Source: Pseudomonas sp. FeN3W (lineage in GTDB: Bacteria; Pseudomonadota; Gammaproteobacteria; Pseudomonadales; Pseudomonadaceae). Taken from it: a stretch of DNA of 64,000 nt. Below, piece after piece: positions 28,532-37,235 of the stretch (positions within the stretch are counted from its first letter, which is position 1; each line of letters opens with the position of its first letter). The DNA lies in the NCBI GenBank assembly GCA_030263805.2, contig CP136010.1, positions 2,929,001-2,993,000 on the forward strand, read 5' to 3'. A program made the translations under genes and the position numbers. Below the pieces are notes generated by a model. It saw only the letters and a program-made list of their open reading frames with translations. It had not been told where the DNA came from and did not search any database.

Positions 28532-29905
28532 CTAGAAGAAAGTCAGACCGGCCTGGAACAGGCGCTCGACGTCGCGAATATGCTTCTTGTCGACGAGGAA
28601 CAGGATGACGTGATCGCCGGACTCGATTCGTGTGTCGTCATGGGCGATCAGCACCTGGTCGTCGCGAATCACCGCACCGATGGTAGTGCCCGGCGGCAGC
28701 GCGATCTTCTCGATGGGACGCCCGATCACCTTGCTCGAACGCGGATCGCCATGGGCGATCACCTCGATGGCTTCGGCCGCGCCACGGCGCAGCGAGTGGG
28801 CGCTGACGATGTCGCCGCGGCGCACGTGCGTGAGCAGGGTGCCGATGGTGGCGAGCTGCGGGCTGATGGCGATGTCGATCTCGCCACCCTGAACCAGATC
28901 GACGTAGGCCGGGTTGTTGATGATGCACATCACCTTGCGCGCGCCCAGCCGCTTGGCCAGCAGCGACGACATGATGTTGGCCTCGTCGTCGTTGGTCAGC
29001 GCGAGGAACACGTCCGCTTCGCTGATGTTCTCCTCGACCAGCAGGTCGCGGTCCGAAGCGCTGCCCTGCAGGATGATGGTGCTGTCCAGCGTGTCCGACA
29101 GGTAGCGGCAGCGCGCCGGATTCATCTCGATGATCTTCACCTGATAGCGACTCTCGATCGCTTCGGCCAGTCGCTCGCCGATGTGGCCGCCACCGGCGAT
29201 GACGATGCGTTTGTAATTCTCGTCGAGCCGGCGCATTTCGCTCATCACCGCGCGGATATGGCCCCTGGCGGCGATGAAGAACACCTCGTCATCGGCCTCG
29301 ATGAGCGTGTCGCCTCGGGGCAGGATGGCCTGGTTGCGACGGAAGATGGCGGCCACGCGGGTATCGACGTTGGGCATGTGACGGCGCAGCTGGCGCAGCT
29401 CCTGGCCGACCAGCGGACCGCCATAGTAGGCGCGCACCGCCACCAGCTGCGCCTTGCCTTCGGCGAAGTCGATCACCTGCAGCGAGCCGGGATGCTCGAT
29501 CAGGCGCTTGATGTAGTTGGTGACCACCTGCTCCGGGCTGATCAGCACATCGACCGGGATCGCCTCGTTGGCGAACAAACCGGAGCGCACCAGATAGGCC
29601 GCTTCGCGCACGCGGGCGATCTTGGTCGGCGTATGGAACAGGGTGTAGGCGACTTGGCAGGCGACCATGTTGGTTTCGTCGCTGTTGGTCACCGCCACCA
29701 GCATGTCGGCGTCGTCTGCGCCGGCCTGGCGCAGGACCGTGGGGAAGGAGCCGCGTCCCTGGATGGTACGGATGTCGAGTCGGTCGCCGAGATCGCGCAG
29801 ACGGTCGCCGTCGGTGTCGACCACGGTGATGTCGTTGGCTTCGCTGGCGAGGTGTTCGGCGAGGGTACCGCCGACCTGGCCGGCGCCGAGAATGATGATC
29901 TTCAC
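28532..29905 (-). CDS. trkA: Trk potassium uptake system regulatory protein TrkA
   Basis: Peripheral cytoplasmic NAD(H)/nucleotide-binding subunit that gates TrkH-type potassium channels. The 457-residue product has two tandem RCK units: IIILGAGQVGGTLAEHL at the N-terminus and RIVIAGGGHIGERLAEAI about halfway, each followed by a TrkA_C domain. This is normal family length. It precedes rsmB in reading opposite order (rsmB-trkA on the minus strand, 75-bp gap), as in other Pseudomonas and E. coli. No trkH is in the window. Confidence 0.97.
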   Translation of the reverse strand: MKIIILGAGQVGGTLAEHLASEANDITVVDTDGDRLRDLGDRLDIRTIQGRGSFPTVLRQAGADDADMLVAVTNSDETNMVACQVAYTLFHTPTKIARVREAAYLVRSGLFANEAIPVDVLISPEQVVTNYIKRLIEHPGSLQVIDFAEGKAQLVAVRAYYGGPLVGQELRQLRRHMPNVDTRVAAIFRRNQAILPRGDTLIEADDEVFFIAARGHIRAVMSEMRRLDENYKRIVIAGGGHIGERLAEAIESRYQVKIIEMNPARCRYLSDTLDSTIILQGSASDRDLLVEENISEADVFLALTNDDEANIMSSLLAKRLGARKVMCIINNPAYVDLVQGGEIDIAISPQLATIGTLLTHVRRGDIVSAHSLRRGAAEAIEVIAHGDPRSSKVIGRPIEKIALPPGTTIGAVIRDDQVLIAHDDTRIESGDHVILFLVDKKHIRDVERLFQAGLTFF

Positions 29906-29980
29906 GCGATCACTCCTGAGAGGCGGACGCTTGCCGCCGCTTCCATGTTGGGCCCGCGCGCACCGCGCCGGGGTTTCGGC

Positions 29981-31303
29981 TCAGCCACTGACGCCACGTG
30001 GCTGGGCCGCGATCTTGATCAGCTTGGCATAGTAGAAGCCGTCGTGGCCGTTCTCCTGCGGCAGCAGCTGGCGACCATGCGGCTGCTGCAGGCCGAAGCC
30101 GCCTGGCAGATCCAGCTCACGGGCGCCGGGCGTGCGTTCGAGGAAGGCGCCGATCACCTCGCGGTTCTCGGTCGGCAACACCGAGCAGGTGGCATAGAGC
30201 AGGACGCCGCCGACGTCGAGGGTCGGCCACAGCGCATCGAGCATCTCGCCCTGCAGCGTGGCAAGGGGGGCGATGTCATCGGCCTGGCGTGTCAACTTGA
30301 TGTCCGGGTGGCGGCGGATCACGCCAGTGGCCGAACAGGGCGCGTCGAGCAGGATGCGCTGGAACGGCTTGCCGTCCCACCAGCGCTCGGTGGCGCGGGC
30401 GTCGTCGGCGACCAGTTCGGCGTTGAGCTGCAGGCGCTCGAGGTTTTCCCGCACGCGCACCAATCGCTTGGGTTCCAGATCCAGCGCAACCAGTTCGGCC
30501 AGCTGTGGCTCGCGCTCGAGCAGATGGCAGGTCTTGCCACCCGGTGCGCAGCAGGCGTCCAGCACGCGCTGGCCCGGCGCCAGGTCGAGCAGCGCGGCGG
30601 CCAGCTGTGCGGCCTCGTCCTGCACGCTGACCCGTCCTTCGGCAAAGCCGGGCAGCTGATGCACGTCGCACGGCGCGGCCAGGCGAATGCCGTCCTCGCT
30701 GAGCTCGCACGAATGGGCGTCGATTCCGGCGGCCTGCAACTCAGCCAGATAGGCGTCGCGGCTGACCTGCCGGCGATTGACCCGCAGCATCATCGGCGGG
30801 TGCGCGTTGTTGGCCGCGCAGATGGCTTCCCAGTGCTCGGGCCAGTGGGCCTTGAGCGCCTTCTGCAGCCAGCGCGGGTGAGCGACGCGAATCACCGGAT
30901 CGTGCTCGAGTTCGGCCAGCAGGGCTTCGCCCTCACGCTGGGCGCGGCGCAACACGGCGTTGAGCAGGCCCTTGGCCCAGGGCTTCTTCAGCTTGTCGAC
31001 GCAGCCGACGGTTTCGCCGATGGCGGCATGGGCCGGGATGCGGGTATGCAGCAGCTGATACAGGCCGACCAGCAACAGGGCTTCGACATCGCGATCGGCA
31101 GCCTTGAATGGCTTCTGCAGCAGCTTGTCAGCCAGGCCGGCCAGGCGTGGCTGCCAGCGCGCGGTGCCAAAGGCCAGGTCCTGGGTCAGGCCGCGGTCGC
31201 GGGCGTCGACCTTGCCCAGGACCTCCGGCAGGCTGCTGCCCAGCGAGGCTTTGCCCGAGAGCACGACGCTCAGCGCACGGGCGGCGGCCAGGCGCGGGTT
31301 CAT
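29981..31303 (-). CDS. rsmB: 16S rRNA (cytosine-C5) methyltransferase RsmB (Sun)
   Basis: Methylates C5 of a cytosine in 16S rRNA with SAM. The 440-residue product has an N-terminal NusB-like helical domain (MNPRLAAARALSVVLSG) and a C-terminal methyltransferase domain with DACCAPGGKTCHLLE and the catalytic LLDAPCSATGVIRRHPD. The ATG overlaps the fmt stop in ATGA. Order def-fmt-rsmB-trkA is conserved in gammaproteobacteria. Confidence 0.97.
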   Translation of the reverse strand: MNPRLAAARALSVVLSGKASLGSSLPEVLGKVDARDRGLTQDLAFGTARWQPRLAGLADKLLQKPFKAADRDVEALLLVGLYQLLHTRIPAHAAIGETVGCVDKLKKPWAKGLLNAVLRRAQREGEALLAELEHDPVIRVAHPRWLQKALKAHWPEHWEAICAANNAHPPMMLRVNRRQVSRDAYLAELQAAGIDAHSCELSEDGIRLAAPCDVHQLPGFAEGRVSVQDEAAQLAAALLDLAPGQRVLDACCAPGGKTCHLLEREPQLAELVALDLEPKRLVRVRENLERLQLNAELVADDARATERWWDGKPFQRILLDAPCSATGVIRRHPDIKLTRQADDIAPLATLQGEMLDALWPTLDVGGVLLYATCSVLPTENREVIGAFLERTPGARELDLPGGFGLQQPHGRQLLPQENGHDGFYYAKLIKIAAQPRGVSG

Positions 31304-32244
31304 TGACCGAGCACCAGGCCGGGGGCGAACTGCTCGCGGCGGCTGTTGTACAGGTCGCTGAAGCCCAGTGGCTTACCGCCGGGCAGCTGCAGGCGAGTCA
31401 GCGACAGGGCGCCTTCACCGCAGGCAACGGTCAGTCCGGCCTTGCTCGCTTCGAGGATGTGCCCGGGCTCGCCCTGGCCCTCGCCGAGGCGTGCGGCGTG
31501 AATCTTCAGCGTTTCGCCATTGAGCGTGCTGTGGCAGATCGGCCAGGGGTTGAAGGCACGGATCAGCCGCTCCAGCTCGAGCGCCGGGCGGGTCCAGTCG
31601 ATGCGGGCTTCGTCCTTGCTCAGCTTGTGCGCATAGGTGGCGAGGCGATCGTCCTGCACTTCCCCTGCGAGCGTGCCGTCGGCCAGGGCATCGACCGCCT
31701 GCACCACGGCCTGCGAGCCGAGTACGGCGAGACGGTCGTGCAGCGTGCCGCCGCTGTCGTCGTCAGTGATCGGTGTGTTGACCTTGAGCAGCATCGGACC
31801 GGTGTCCAGGCCCGCCTCCATCTGCATCACGGTGACGCCGGATTCGCTGTCACCGGCTTCGATCGCGCGCTGGATCGGCGCGGCACCACGCCAGCGCGGC
31901 AACAGCGAGGCATGACTGTTGATGCAACCCAGGCGCGGCAAGTCGAGCACCGCCTGCGGCAGGATCAGGCCATAGGCGACCACCACCATCAGGTCCGCCT
32001 GCAGGGTTGCCAATTCCGCCTGCGCCGCCGGGTCCCGCAGCGTCTGCGGCTGGAATACCGGAATATCGTGCTGCACCGCGAGCTGCTTGACCGGGCTGGG
32101 CATCAGCTTCTGGCCGCGTCCTGCGGGGCGATCCGGCTGGGTGTAGACGGCAACGATCGATTTGCCCGCGTCGAGCAGGGCTTGCAGGTGCTGGGCGGCG
32201 AATTCCGGGGTGCCGGCGAAAACGATGCGCAAGGGCTGGGTCAT
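31300..32244 (-). CDS. fmt: Methionyl-tRNA formyltransferase
   Basis: Formylates the amino group of initiator Met-tRNA using 10-formyltetrahydrofolate. The 314-residue product begins MTQPLRIVFAGTPEFAAQHL and contains the conserved INSHASLLPRWRGAAPIQRA catalytic region (Asn/His). Family length is normal. It overlaps rsmB by four bases, but is separated from def by an unusual 210-bp gap, where most relatives have only a short spacer. Confidence 0.97.
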   Translation of the reverse strand: MTQPLRIVFAGTPEFAAQHLQALLDAGKSIVAVYTQPDRPAGRGQKLMPSPVKQLAVQHDIPVFQPQTLRDPAAQAELATLQADLMVVVAYGLILPQAVLDLPRLGCINSHASLLPRWRGAAPIQRAIEAGDSESGVTVMQMEAGLDTGPMLLKVNTPITDDDSGGTLHDRLAVLGSQAVVQAVDALADGTLAGEVQDDRLATYAHKLSKDEARIDWTRPALELERLIRAFNPWPICHSTLNGETLKIHAARLGEGQGEPGHILEASKAGLTVACGEGALSLTRLQLPGGKPLGFSDLYNSRREQFAPGLVLGQ

Positions 32245-32454
32245 GGGGGCTCGCTAAGAAAAAGGCTTGCGGCACAGGCTGCTGAAAACTGCTGCGCTCG
32301 GTTGATGCTGCGTTGAAACCAGGCTCGGAATGCTCATTTACAACCCGTAAACTCCGCTTCCTCGCCTGTTTTTGCGGGGACGCCTAGTCCTTGCCTAACC
32401 TTCGCTCGCGACGTTTTCACTCAGTCTGTATAGCAAGCCTTTGAGGGTCGGGAA
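32245..32454. other. Unusually long def-fmt spacer, possible dispersed repeat
   Basis: This 210-bp stretch has no open gene. It contains GGCTGCTGAAAACTGCTGC and TGCTGCGTTGAAACC near 32277-32320 and AACCTTCGCTCGCGACGTTTTC at its right part, features that resemble intergenic dispersed repeats I recall from Pseudomonas genomes. Only one copy is in the window, so the repeat call is weak. Confidence 0.3.
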
Positions 32455-32961
32455 TCAAGCCTGCTGGCGGTGGATCTTTTCCAGCTTCTTCTTGATCCGG
32501 TCGCGCTTGAGGCTGGACAGGTAGTCGACGAACAGCTTGCCGTTGAGGTGATCGCACTCGTGCTGGATGCACACCGCGAGCAGGCCTTCGGCGACCAGTT
32601 CGTAGGGTTTGCCGTCACGATCCAGCGCCTTGATCCGCACCTTCTGCGGGCGGTCGACGTTCTCGTAGAAGCCCGGGACCGACAGGCAGCCTTCCTGGTA
32701 CTGATCCATCTCGTCGGTCAGCGATTCGAATTCGGGATTGATGAAGACTCGCGGCTCGGACCGGTCTTCGGACAGGTCCATCACCACCACGCGCTTGTGC
32801 ACATTGACCTGCGTCGCGGCCAGGCCGATGCCCGGAGCCTCGTACATGGTCTCGAACATGTCGTCGATCAGCTGACGGATGCCGTCATCGACCACATCCA
32901 CCGGTTTGGCGATGGTGCGCAGCCGCGGATCGGGAAATTCAAGGATGTTCAGAATGGCCAT
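32455..32961 (-). CDS. def: Peptide deformylase
   Basis: Metalloenzyme that removes the N-formyl group from nascent proteins. The 168-residue product has all three motifs: GIGLAATQV, EGCLSVPGFY and HECDHLNGKLF, supplying the Cys and two His metal ligands and the catalytic Glu. Translation starts MAILNILEFPDPRLRTIAKP. Divergent from the LysM gene. Confidence 0.98.
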   Translation of the reverse strand: MAILNILEFPDPRLRTIAKPVDVVDDGIRQLIDDMFETMYEAPGIGLAATQVNVHKRVVVMDLSEDRSEPRVFINPEFESLTDEMDQYQEGCLSVPGFYENVDRPQKVRIKALDRDGKPYELVAEGLLAVCIQHECDHLNGKLFVDYLSSLKRDRIKKKLEKIHRQQA

Positions 32962-33109
32962 ATGCGTTTGTGATGCACTTATGGAATAAAGTCAAAAGCC
33001 GCTGCTAAGATGCCGAGCAGCATGGAAAACGGCTTAATGCCGCGATCCAAAAGGGTTCCGCGGCGCTAGGGCGCTTTACGTGAAGGCACATAATAAAGGG
33101 ATTCACCAC

Positions 33110-34135
33110 ATGAGGAAATCACTACTCGCCCTGCTGCTGGTGGCCGTTGGCGGGCTCGCCCAGGCTGCGGTGCAGCTCAAGGACAACCATCCGGAGCGTT
33201 ATACAGTGGTGAAGGGCGACACACTCTGGGGCATTTCCGGCCGCTTCCTGCGCGAGCCGTGGAAATGGCCGGAGCTGTGGCATGCCAACCCGCAGATCGC
33301 CAACCCTCATCTGATCTATCCCGGCGACACCCTGAGCCTGGTCTACGTTGACGGCCAGCCGCGCCTGGTGCTCGACCGCGGCGCCTCGCGTGGCACCATC
33401 AAGCTTTCGCCGACCGTACGCACCACGCCGATGGCCGAAGCCATCCCGACCATTCCGCTGGAGGCGATCAACAGCTTCCTGCTGAGCAACCGCATCATCG
33501 ACACCGCCGAGCAGTTCCAGGGTGCGCCCTACATCGTCGCCGGCAACGCCGAGCGGGTGGTCAGCGGCGCGGGCGACCGCATCTACGGCCGCGGTAGCTT
33601 CGAAGAGAACATGCCGGCGTACGGCATCTTCCGTCAGGGCAAGACCTACGTCGATCCGGAAACCGGCGAGTTCCTCGGCATCAACGCCGATGACATCGGC
33701 ACCGTGGACATCGTCGAGGTCGAAGGCGACATCGCCACCATGCACCTGACCCGCACCACCCAGGAAGCCCGCATCGGTGATCGCCTGTTCCCCAGCGAAG
33801 AGCGTGCGATCAACTCGACGTTCATGCCCAGCTCGCCTTCGACGGATGTGGACGGCGTGATTCTCGATGTACCGCGTGGCGTTACCCAGATCGGCCAGTT
33901 CGACGTGGTCACCCTGAACAAGGGGGCTCGCGACGGTCTGCAGGACGGCAACGTGCTGGCGGTCTACAAGACCGGCGAAACCGTACGTGACCGCGTGACC
34001 GGCGAGAACGTGAAGATTCCGGACGAGCGTTCCGGTCTGCTGATGGTGTTCCGCACCTACGACAAGCTCAGCTACGGCCTGATACTGCAGGCCACCCGCT
34101 CACTGGCGGTGAGCGACAAGGTCCGTAACCCCTGA
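33110..34135 (+). CDS. Exported LysM-domain peptidoglycan-binding protein
   Basis: A 341-residue protein with a signal peptide (MRKSLLALLLVAVGGLAQAA) and one N-terminal LysM domain (about residues 32-80: YTVVKGDTLWGISGRFL to IYPGDTLSLVY). The rest (about 90-341) is a beta-rich region without a motif I can name. I start it at ATG 33110, with AAGGGA upstream and at the start of the signal peptide. It belongs to the conserved def/LysM/dprA neighbourhood. It is probably periplasmic and bound to peptidoglycan; no catalytic motif is visible. Confidence 0.9.
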   Translation: MRKSLLALLLVAVGGLAQAAVQLKDNHPERYTVVKGDTLWGISGRFLREPWKWPELWHANPQIANPHLIYPGDTLSLVYVDGQPRLVLDRGASRGTIKLSPTVRTTPMAEAIPTIPLEAINSFLLSNRIIDTAEQFQGAPYIVAGNAERVVSGAGDRIYGRGSFEENMPAYGIFRQGKTYVDPETGEFLGINADDIGTVDIVEVEGDIATMHLTRTTQEARIGDRLFPSEERAINSTFMPSSPSTDVDGVILDVPRGVTQIGQFDVVTLNKGARDGLQDGNVLAVYKTGETVRDRVTGENVKIPDERSGLLMVFRTYDKLSYGLILQATRSLAVSDKVRNP

Positions 34136-34143
34136 AACAACAG

Positions 34144-34168
34144 AGCCCCGCGAAAGCGGGGTTTTTTC
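34144..34168 (+). terminator. Intrinsic terminator after the LysM gene
   Basis: CCCCGC-GAAA-GCGGGG tetraloop hairpin followed by TTTTTT, ten bases after the stop codon. Confidence 0.95.
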
Positions 34169-34218
34169 ATGCTGCGACACCGCACGGATGCGGTGTAACG
34201 AGACAAGGAGTGTTCACC

Positions 34219-35316
34219 GTGCCTGCCATTTCCCCTGCCGAGCTGGAAGCCCGGCTGCGTCTGCATCTATTGCCCGAACTCGGCCCACGCCGCCTGCGCA
34301 AGTTGCTGAGCGCCTTTCCCGATGCCGCGTCGGCCTTGAGCGCGCCGGCCAGTGCCTGGCGGTCGCTGGGGTTGCCGGTCAGTTGTGCCGAGCCACGACG
34401 CAGTGCCGACATCCGCGAGCGTGCCAGTGCCGCCCTCGCCTGGCTGGAGCAGCCGGACCGGCATCTGCTCTGCTGGGACGATCCCAACTACCCGGCACTG
34501 CTCGCTGAACTGCCGGATGCGCCCCCGCTGCTGTTCATTGCCGGCGATCCGAGCCTGCTCGAGCGACCGCAGCTGGCGATGGTCGGCAGCCGCCGCGCCT
34601 CGCGCAATGGTCTGGACAATGCCCACGCCTTTTCCCGCAGCCTGGCCGGTGCCGGCTTCGTCATCACCAGCGGGCTGGCGTTGGGCATCGATGGCGCTGC
34701 GCATCAGGGTGCGCTGGATGTTGACGGCAAGACCGTCGCGGTGCTCGGTACCGGCCTGGAACGGCTGTATCCGCAGCGTCACATCGGCCTCGCCCGGCAG
34801 ATCGTCGAAGCAGGCGGCGCGCTGGTGTCCGAGTTGCCGCTGGACTGTCCGCCGCAGGCGAGCAATTTTCCGCGGCGCAATCGCATCATCAGCGGCCTTT
34901 CGCTGGGCGTGCTGGTGGTCGAGGCGAGTCCGTCCAGTGGTTCGCTGATCACCGCGCGACTCGCTGCCGAGCAGGGCCGCGAGGTCTACGCGATTCCTGG
35001 TTCGATCCATCATCCCGGCGCCCGTGGCTGCCATCAGCTGATCCGCCAGGGCGCGGCGCTGGTGGAGTCGGTCGAGGATGTGCTCGAAGCCCTGCGTGGC
35101 TGGCAGCGCGTCGGGTCGTCCGACGGCGAAGGCCCGACGCCGAAGCAGCCGGACAATCCGCTGCTGCGCGAATTGCTGGCCACCCCGCGCAGCAGCGAAG
35201 CACTGGCCATGGTGCTCGAACAGCCGCTGGGGCAGGTGCTGGCGCAGCTGACCGAACTGGAAGTCGACGGGCTGGTGGCCTGCGACAACGGTTTCTGGAC
35301 GGTGATCTCGCATTAG
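34219..35316 (+). CDS. dprA: DNA-processing protein DprA (Smf)
   Basis: Binds incoming single-stranded DNA and loads RecA during natural transformation. The start is GTG 34219, eight bases after AAGGAG (34205-34210), giving 365 residues. The Rossmann-like DprA core is visible: MVGSRRASRNGLDNA, ITSGLALGIDGAAHQGALD, TVAVLGTGLERLYP, and FPRRNRIISGLS. A C-terminal winged-helix-like segment (about 305-365) follows. The P. stutzeri group is known for natural transformation, so a full-length copy is notable but expected. Confidence 0.96.
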   Translation: MPAISPAELEARLRLHLLPELGPRRLRKLLSAFPDAASALSAPASAWRSLGLPVSCAEPRRSADIRERASAALAWLEQPDRHLLCWDDPNYPALLAELPDAPPLLFIAGDPSLLERPQLAMVGSRRASRNGLDNAHAFSRSLAGAGFVITSGLALGIDGAAHQGALDVDGKTVAVLGTGLERLYPQRHIGLARQIVEAGGALVSELPLDCPPQASNFPRRNRIISGLSLGVLVVEASPSSGSLITARLAAEQGREVYAIPGSIHHPGARGCHQLIRQGAALVESVEDVLEALRGWQRVGSSDGEGPTPKQPDNPLLRELLATPRSSEALAMVLEQPLGQVLAQLTELEVDGLVACDNGFWTVISH

Positions 35317-35492
35317 GCGAAGCCGAGCCGCACAGCAGACCTGTCGTGCGAATGCCGATCCACGCCCTGTCGTTTGCGCGCTCGAAATGCGGATGGTCTG
35401 TTGCAGGCTGTTGCGAATCGGCCGCCCAGCCCCCTGCTCGACGGCAGATGCCTTGGGTAAACTGCCGGTTTTTCAGTCAGGCAGAGGTCGGC

Positions 35493-36050
35493 ATGATCGG
35501 CGATTGGCGTGTGCAGCAAGTGGCGCGGGTGGTTCGCGCCGGCGGAGTGATCGCCTACCCGACCGAAGCGGTCTGGGGTGTGGGTTGCGACCCATGGGAC
35601 GAAGAGGCGGTGCTGCGCCTGCTGGCGCTCAAGGAGCGGCCGGTGGAGAAGGGCCTGATCCTGATCGCCGACAGCATCGAGCAGTTCGATTTCCTGCTGG
35701 AGGATCTGCCCGAGCGCTGGCTGGACCGCCTGGCTGGTACCTGGCCGGGGCCGAACACCTGGCTGGTGCCGCATCGCGGTCGCCTGCCGGAGTGGATCAC
35801 CGGGCGGCACGACAGCGTCGCGCTGCGGGTAACCGATCATCCACTGGTCACGCGGTTGTGTGCGTTGACCGGCCCGCTGGTCTCGACATCCGCCAACCCT
35901 GCCGGTCGTCCCGCGGCGCGCTCGCGGCTGCGGGTCGAGCAGTATTTTCCGCGTCAGCTCGACGCCGTGTTCACCGGCCCGCTGGGCGGACGGCGCAACC
36001 CCAGCGTCATTCGCGATCTGCGCACGGGCGAAGTGATTCGTCCGGCCTGA
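35493..36050 (+). CDS. tsaC: Threonylcarbamoyl-AMP synthase TsaC (YrdC/Sua5 family)
   Basis: Makes threonylcarbamoyl-AMP from threonine, bicarbonate and ATP for t6A37 modification of ANN-decoding tRNAs. I use ATG 35493 (MIGDWRVQQVARVVRAGGV), with AGAGG upstream, giving the standard 185 residues; the open frame extends 49 codons further but without similarity. Motifs: AYPTEAVWGVGCDP, LKERPVEKGLILIA and STSANPAGRPA. Downstream of dprA as in other Pseudomonas. Confidence 0.96.
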   Translation: MIGDWRVQQVARVVRAGGVIAYPTEAVWGVGCDPWDEEAVLRLLALKERPVEKGLILIADSIEQFDFLLEDLPERWLDRLAGTWPGPNTWLVPHRGRLPEWITGRHDSVALRVTDHPLVTRLCALTGPLVSTSANPAGRPAARSRLRVEQYFPRQLDAVFTGPLGGRRNPSVIRDLRTGEVIRPA

Positions 36051-36070
36051 ACCGACGGTGAAACCGCTGC

Positions 36071-36096
36071 GCGGCTGCCCTTATAAAGGCAGCCGC
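36071..36096. terminator. Hairpin between convergent tsaC and qor
   Basis: GCGGCTGCC and GGCAGCCGC form a perfect 9-bp stem with an eight-base AT-rich loop. It lies between two convergent stop codons; no strong T-run follows on either side, so termination strength is uncertain. Confidence 0.55.
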
Positions 36097-36104
36097 CGCG
36101 GCGG

Positions 36105-37082
36105 TCAGGGCAGCAGAATGGTCGATCCGGTGGTTTCCCCCGCCGCCAGTTTGCGTTGGGCTTCGGCCGCTTCGCTGAGCGGATAACGCTGGCCGATCTC
36201 GACCTGGATCTTGCCGCTGCCGATCATCTCGAACAGTTCATCGGCCATGGCCTGCAGCCGTTCCGGCGTGTCGGCGTAACCGGCCAGAGTCGGCCGAGTG
36301 ACGAACAGCGAGCCCTTCTGCGCCAGCACACCCAGGTTCACCCCGGTGACGGCGCCGGAGGCGTTGCCGAAGCTGACCAGCAGGCCGCGTGGGGCGACGC
36401 AGTCCAGCGAGGTCTCCCAGCTGCTCTTGCCCACCGAGTCGTAGACCACCGGGCACTTCCTGCCTTCGGTCAGCTCCAGCACGCGCTGCACCACGTCCTC
36501 GCGGGTGCGATCGATGGTGGCCCAGGCGCCGAGGGCCTTGGCCCGCTCGGCCTTTTCCGCCGAGCCCACCACGCCGATCAACTGTGCGCCCAGTGCGCGC
36601 GCCCACTGACAGGCGATCGATCCGACGCCACCGGCGGCGGCATGGAACAGCACCGTCTCGCCGGCCTGCAGCGAGTGGGTCTGGCGCAGCAGGTACTGGC
36701 AGGTCAGGCCCTTGAGCATCACCGCGGCAGCCTGCTCGAAGCTGATCGAATCCGGCAGTTTGACCAGATGCCGCGCCGGCAGCGTGTGATGTTCGCCGTA
36801 GGCACCCAGCGGGCCGGTGGCATAGGCGACCCGATCGCCCGGCTTCAGGTGCTGCACGCCCTCGCCCACCGCGTCGACCACACCGGCACCTTCGACGCCC
36901 AGCCCGGATGGCAGGCTCGGCGGCTGGTACAGACCGCCACGGAAATAGGTATCGATGAAGTTCAGGCCGATGGCATGGTTGCGCACCCGCACTTCGCCTG
37001 CGGCCGGCGCGCTGAGCGGCACATCGACCTGTTCCAGGACTTCGGGACCGCCGTGCTGGCTGAATTGGATGCGCTGGGACAT
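36105..37082 (-). CDS. qor: NADPH:quinone oxidoreductase (zinc-independent MDR family)
   Basis: Cytosolic medium-chain reductase that reduces quinones with NADPH. Starting at ATG 37082 (MSQRIQFSQHGGPEVLEQVD) the product is 325 residues. The GroES-like domain has LPSGLGVEGAGVV and GDRVAYATGPLGAYGEH; the nucleotide-binding motif AAAGGVGSIACQWARALGA follows at about 147-165. No structural-zinc cysteines are present, which fits quinone reductase rather than alcohol dehydrogenase. Divergent from hemF, as in other Pseudomonas. Confidence 0.93.
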   Translation of the reverse strand: MSQRIQFSQHGGPEVLEQVDVPLSAPAAGEVRVRNHAIGLNFIDTYFRGGLYQPPSLPSGLGVEGAGVVDAVGEGVQHLKPGDRVAYATGPLGAYGEHHTLPARHLVKLPDSISFEQAAAVMLKGLTCQYLLRQTHSLQAGETVLFHAAAGGVGSIACQWARALGAQLIGVVGSAEKAERAKALGAWATIDRTREDVVQRVLELTEGRKCPVVYDSVGKSSWETSLDCVAPRGLLVSFGNASGAVTGVNLGVLAQKGSLFVTRPTLAGYADTPERLQAMADELFEMIGSGKIQVEIGQRYPLSEAAEAQRKLAAGETTGSTILLP

Positions 37083-37235
37083 GTCTGGCTCCTGGTCATT
37101 GAAAGAGCGTCTATCCAACCCGCCGGGGCTGCGTTCGTCAATCGGCTGAATGCTATGCTTGCCGGCCGACCCCGTTTCAAGCACCGCTCAGCCGCGCCTC
37201 GAGGGGCTGCGAGCGGCCATTTGCAAGGTGATTTC

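Noticed and set aside
28475..31306. Very long open frame (over 900 codons) on the plus strand
   Set aside because: It is antisense to trkA and rsmB, both certain genes; long antisense frames are common in GC-rich DNA, and it has no domain or ribosome-binding site.
36156..37235. Extension of the hemF frame upstream by 360 codons
   Set aside because: It lies antisense to qor; the HemF family begins at the GTG at 37236, which has a proper AAGGTG site.
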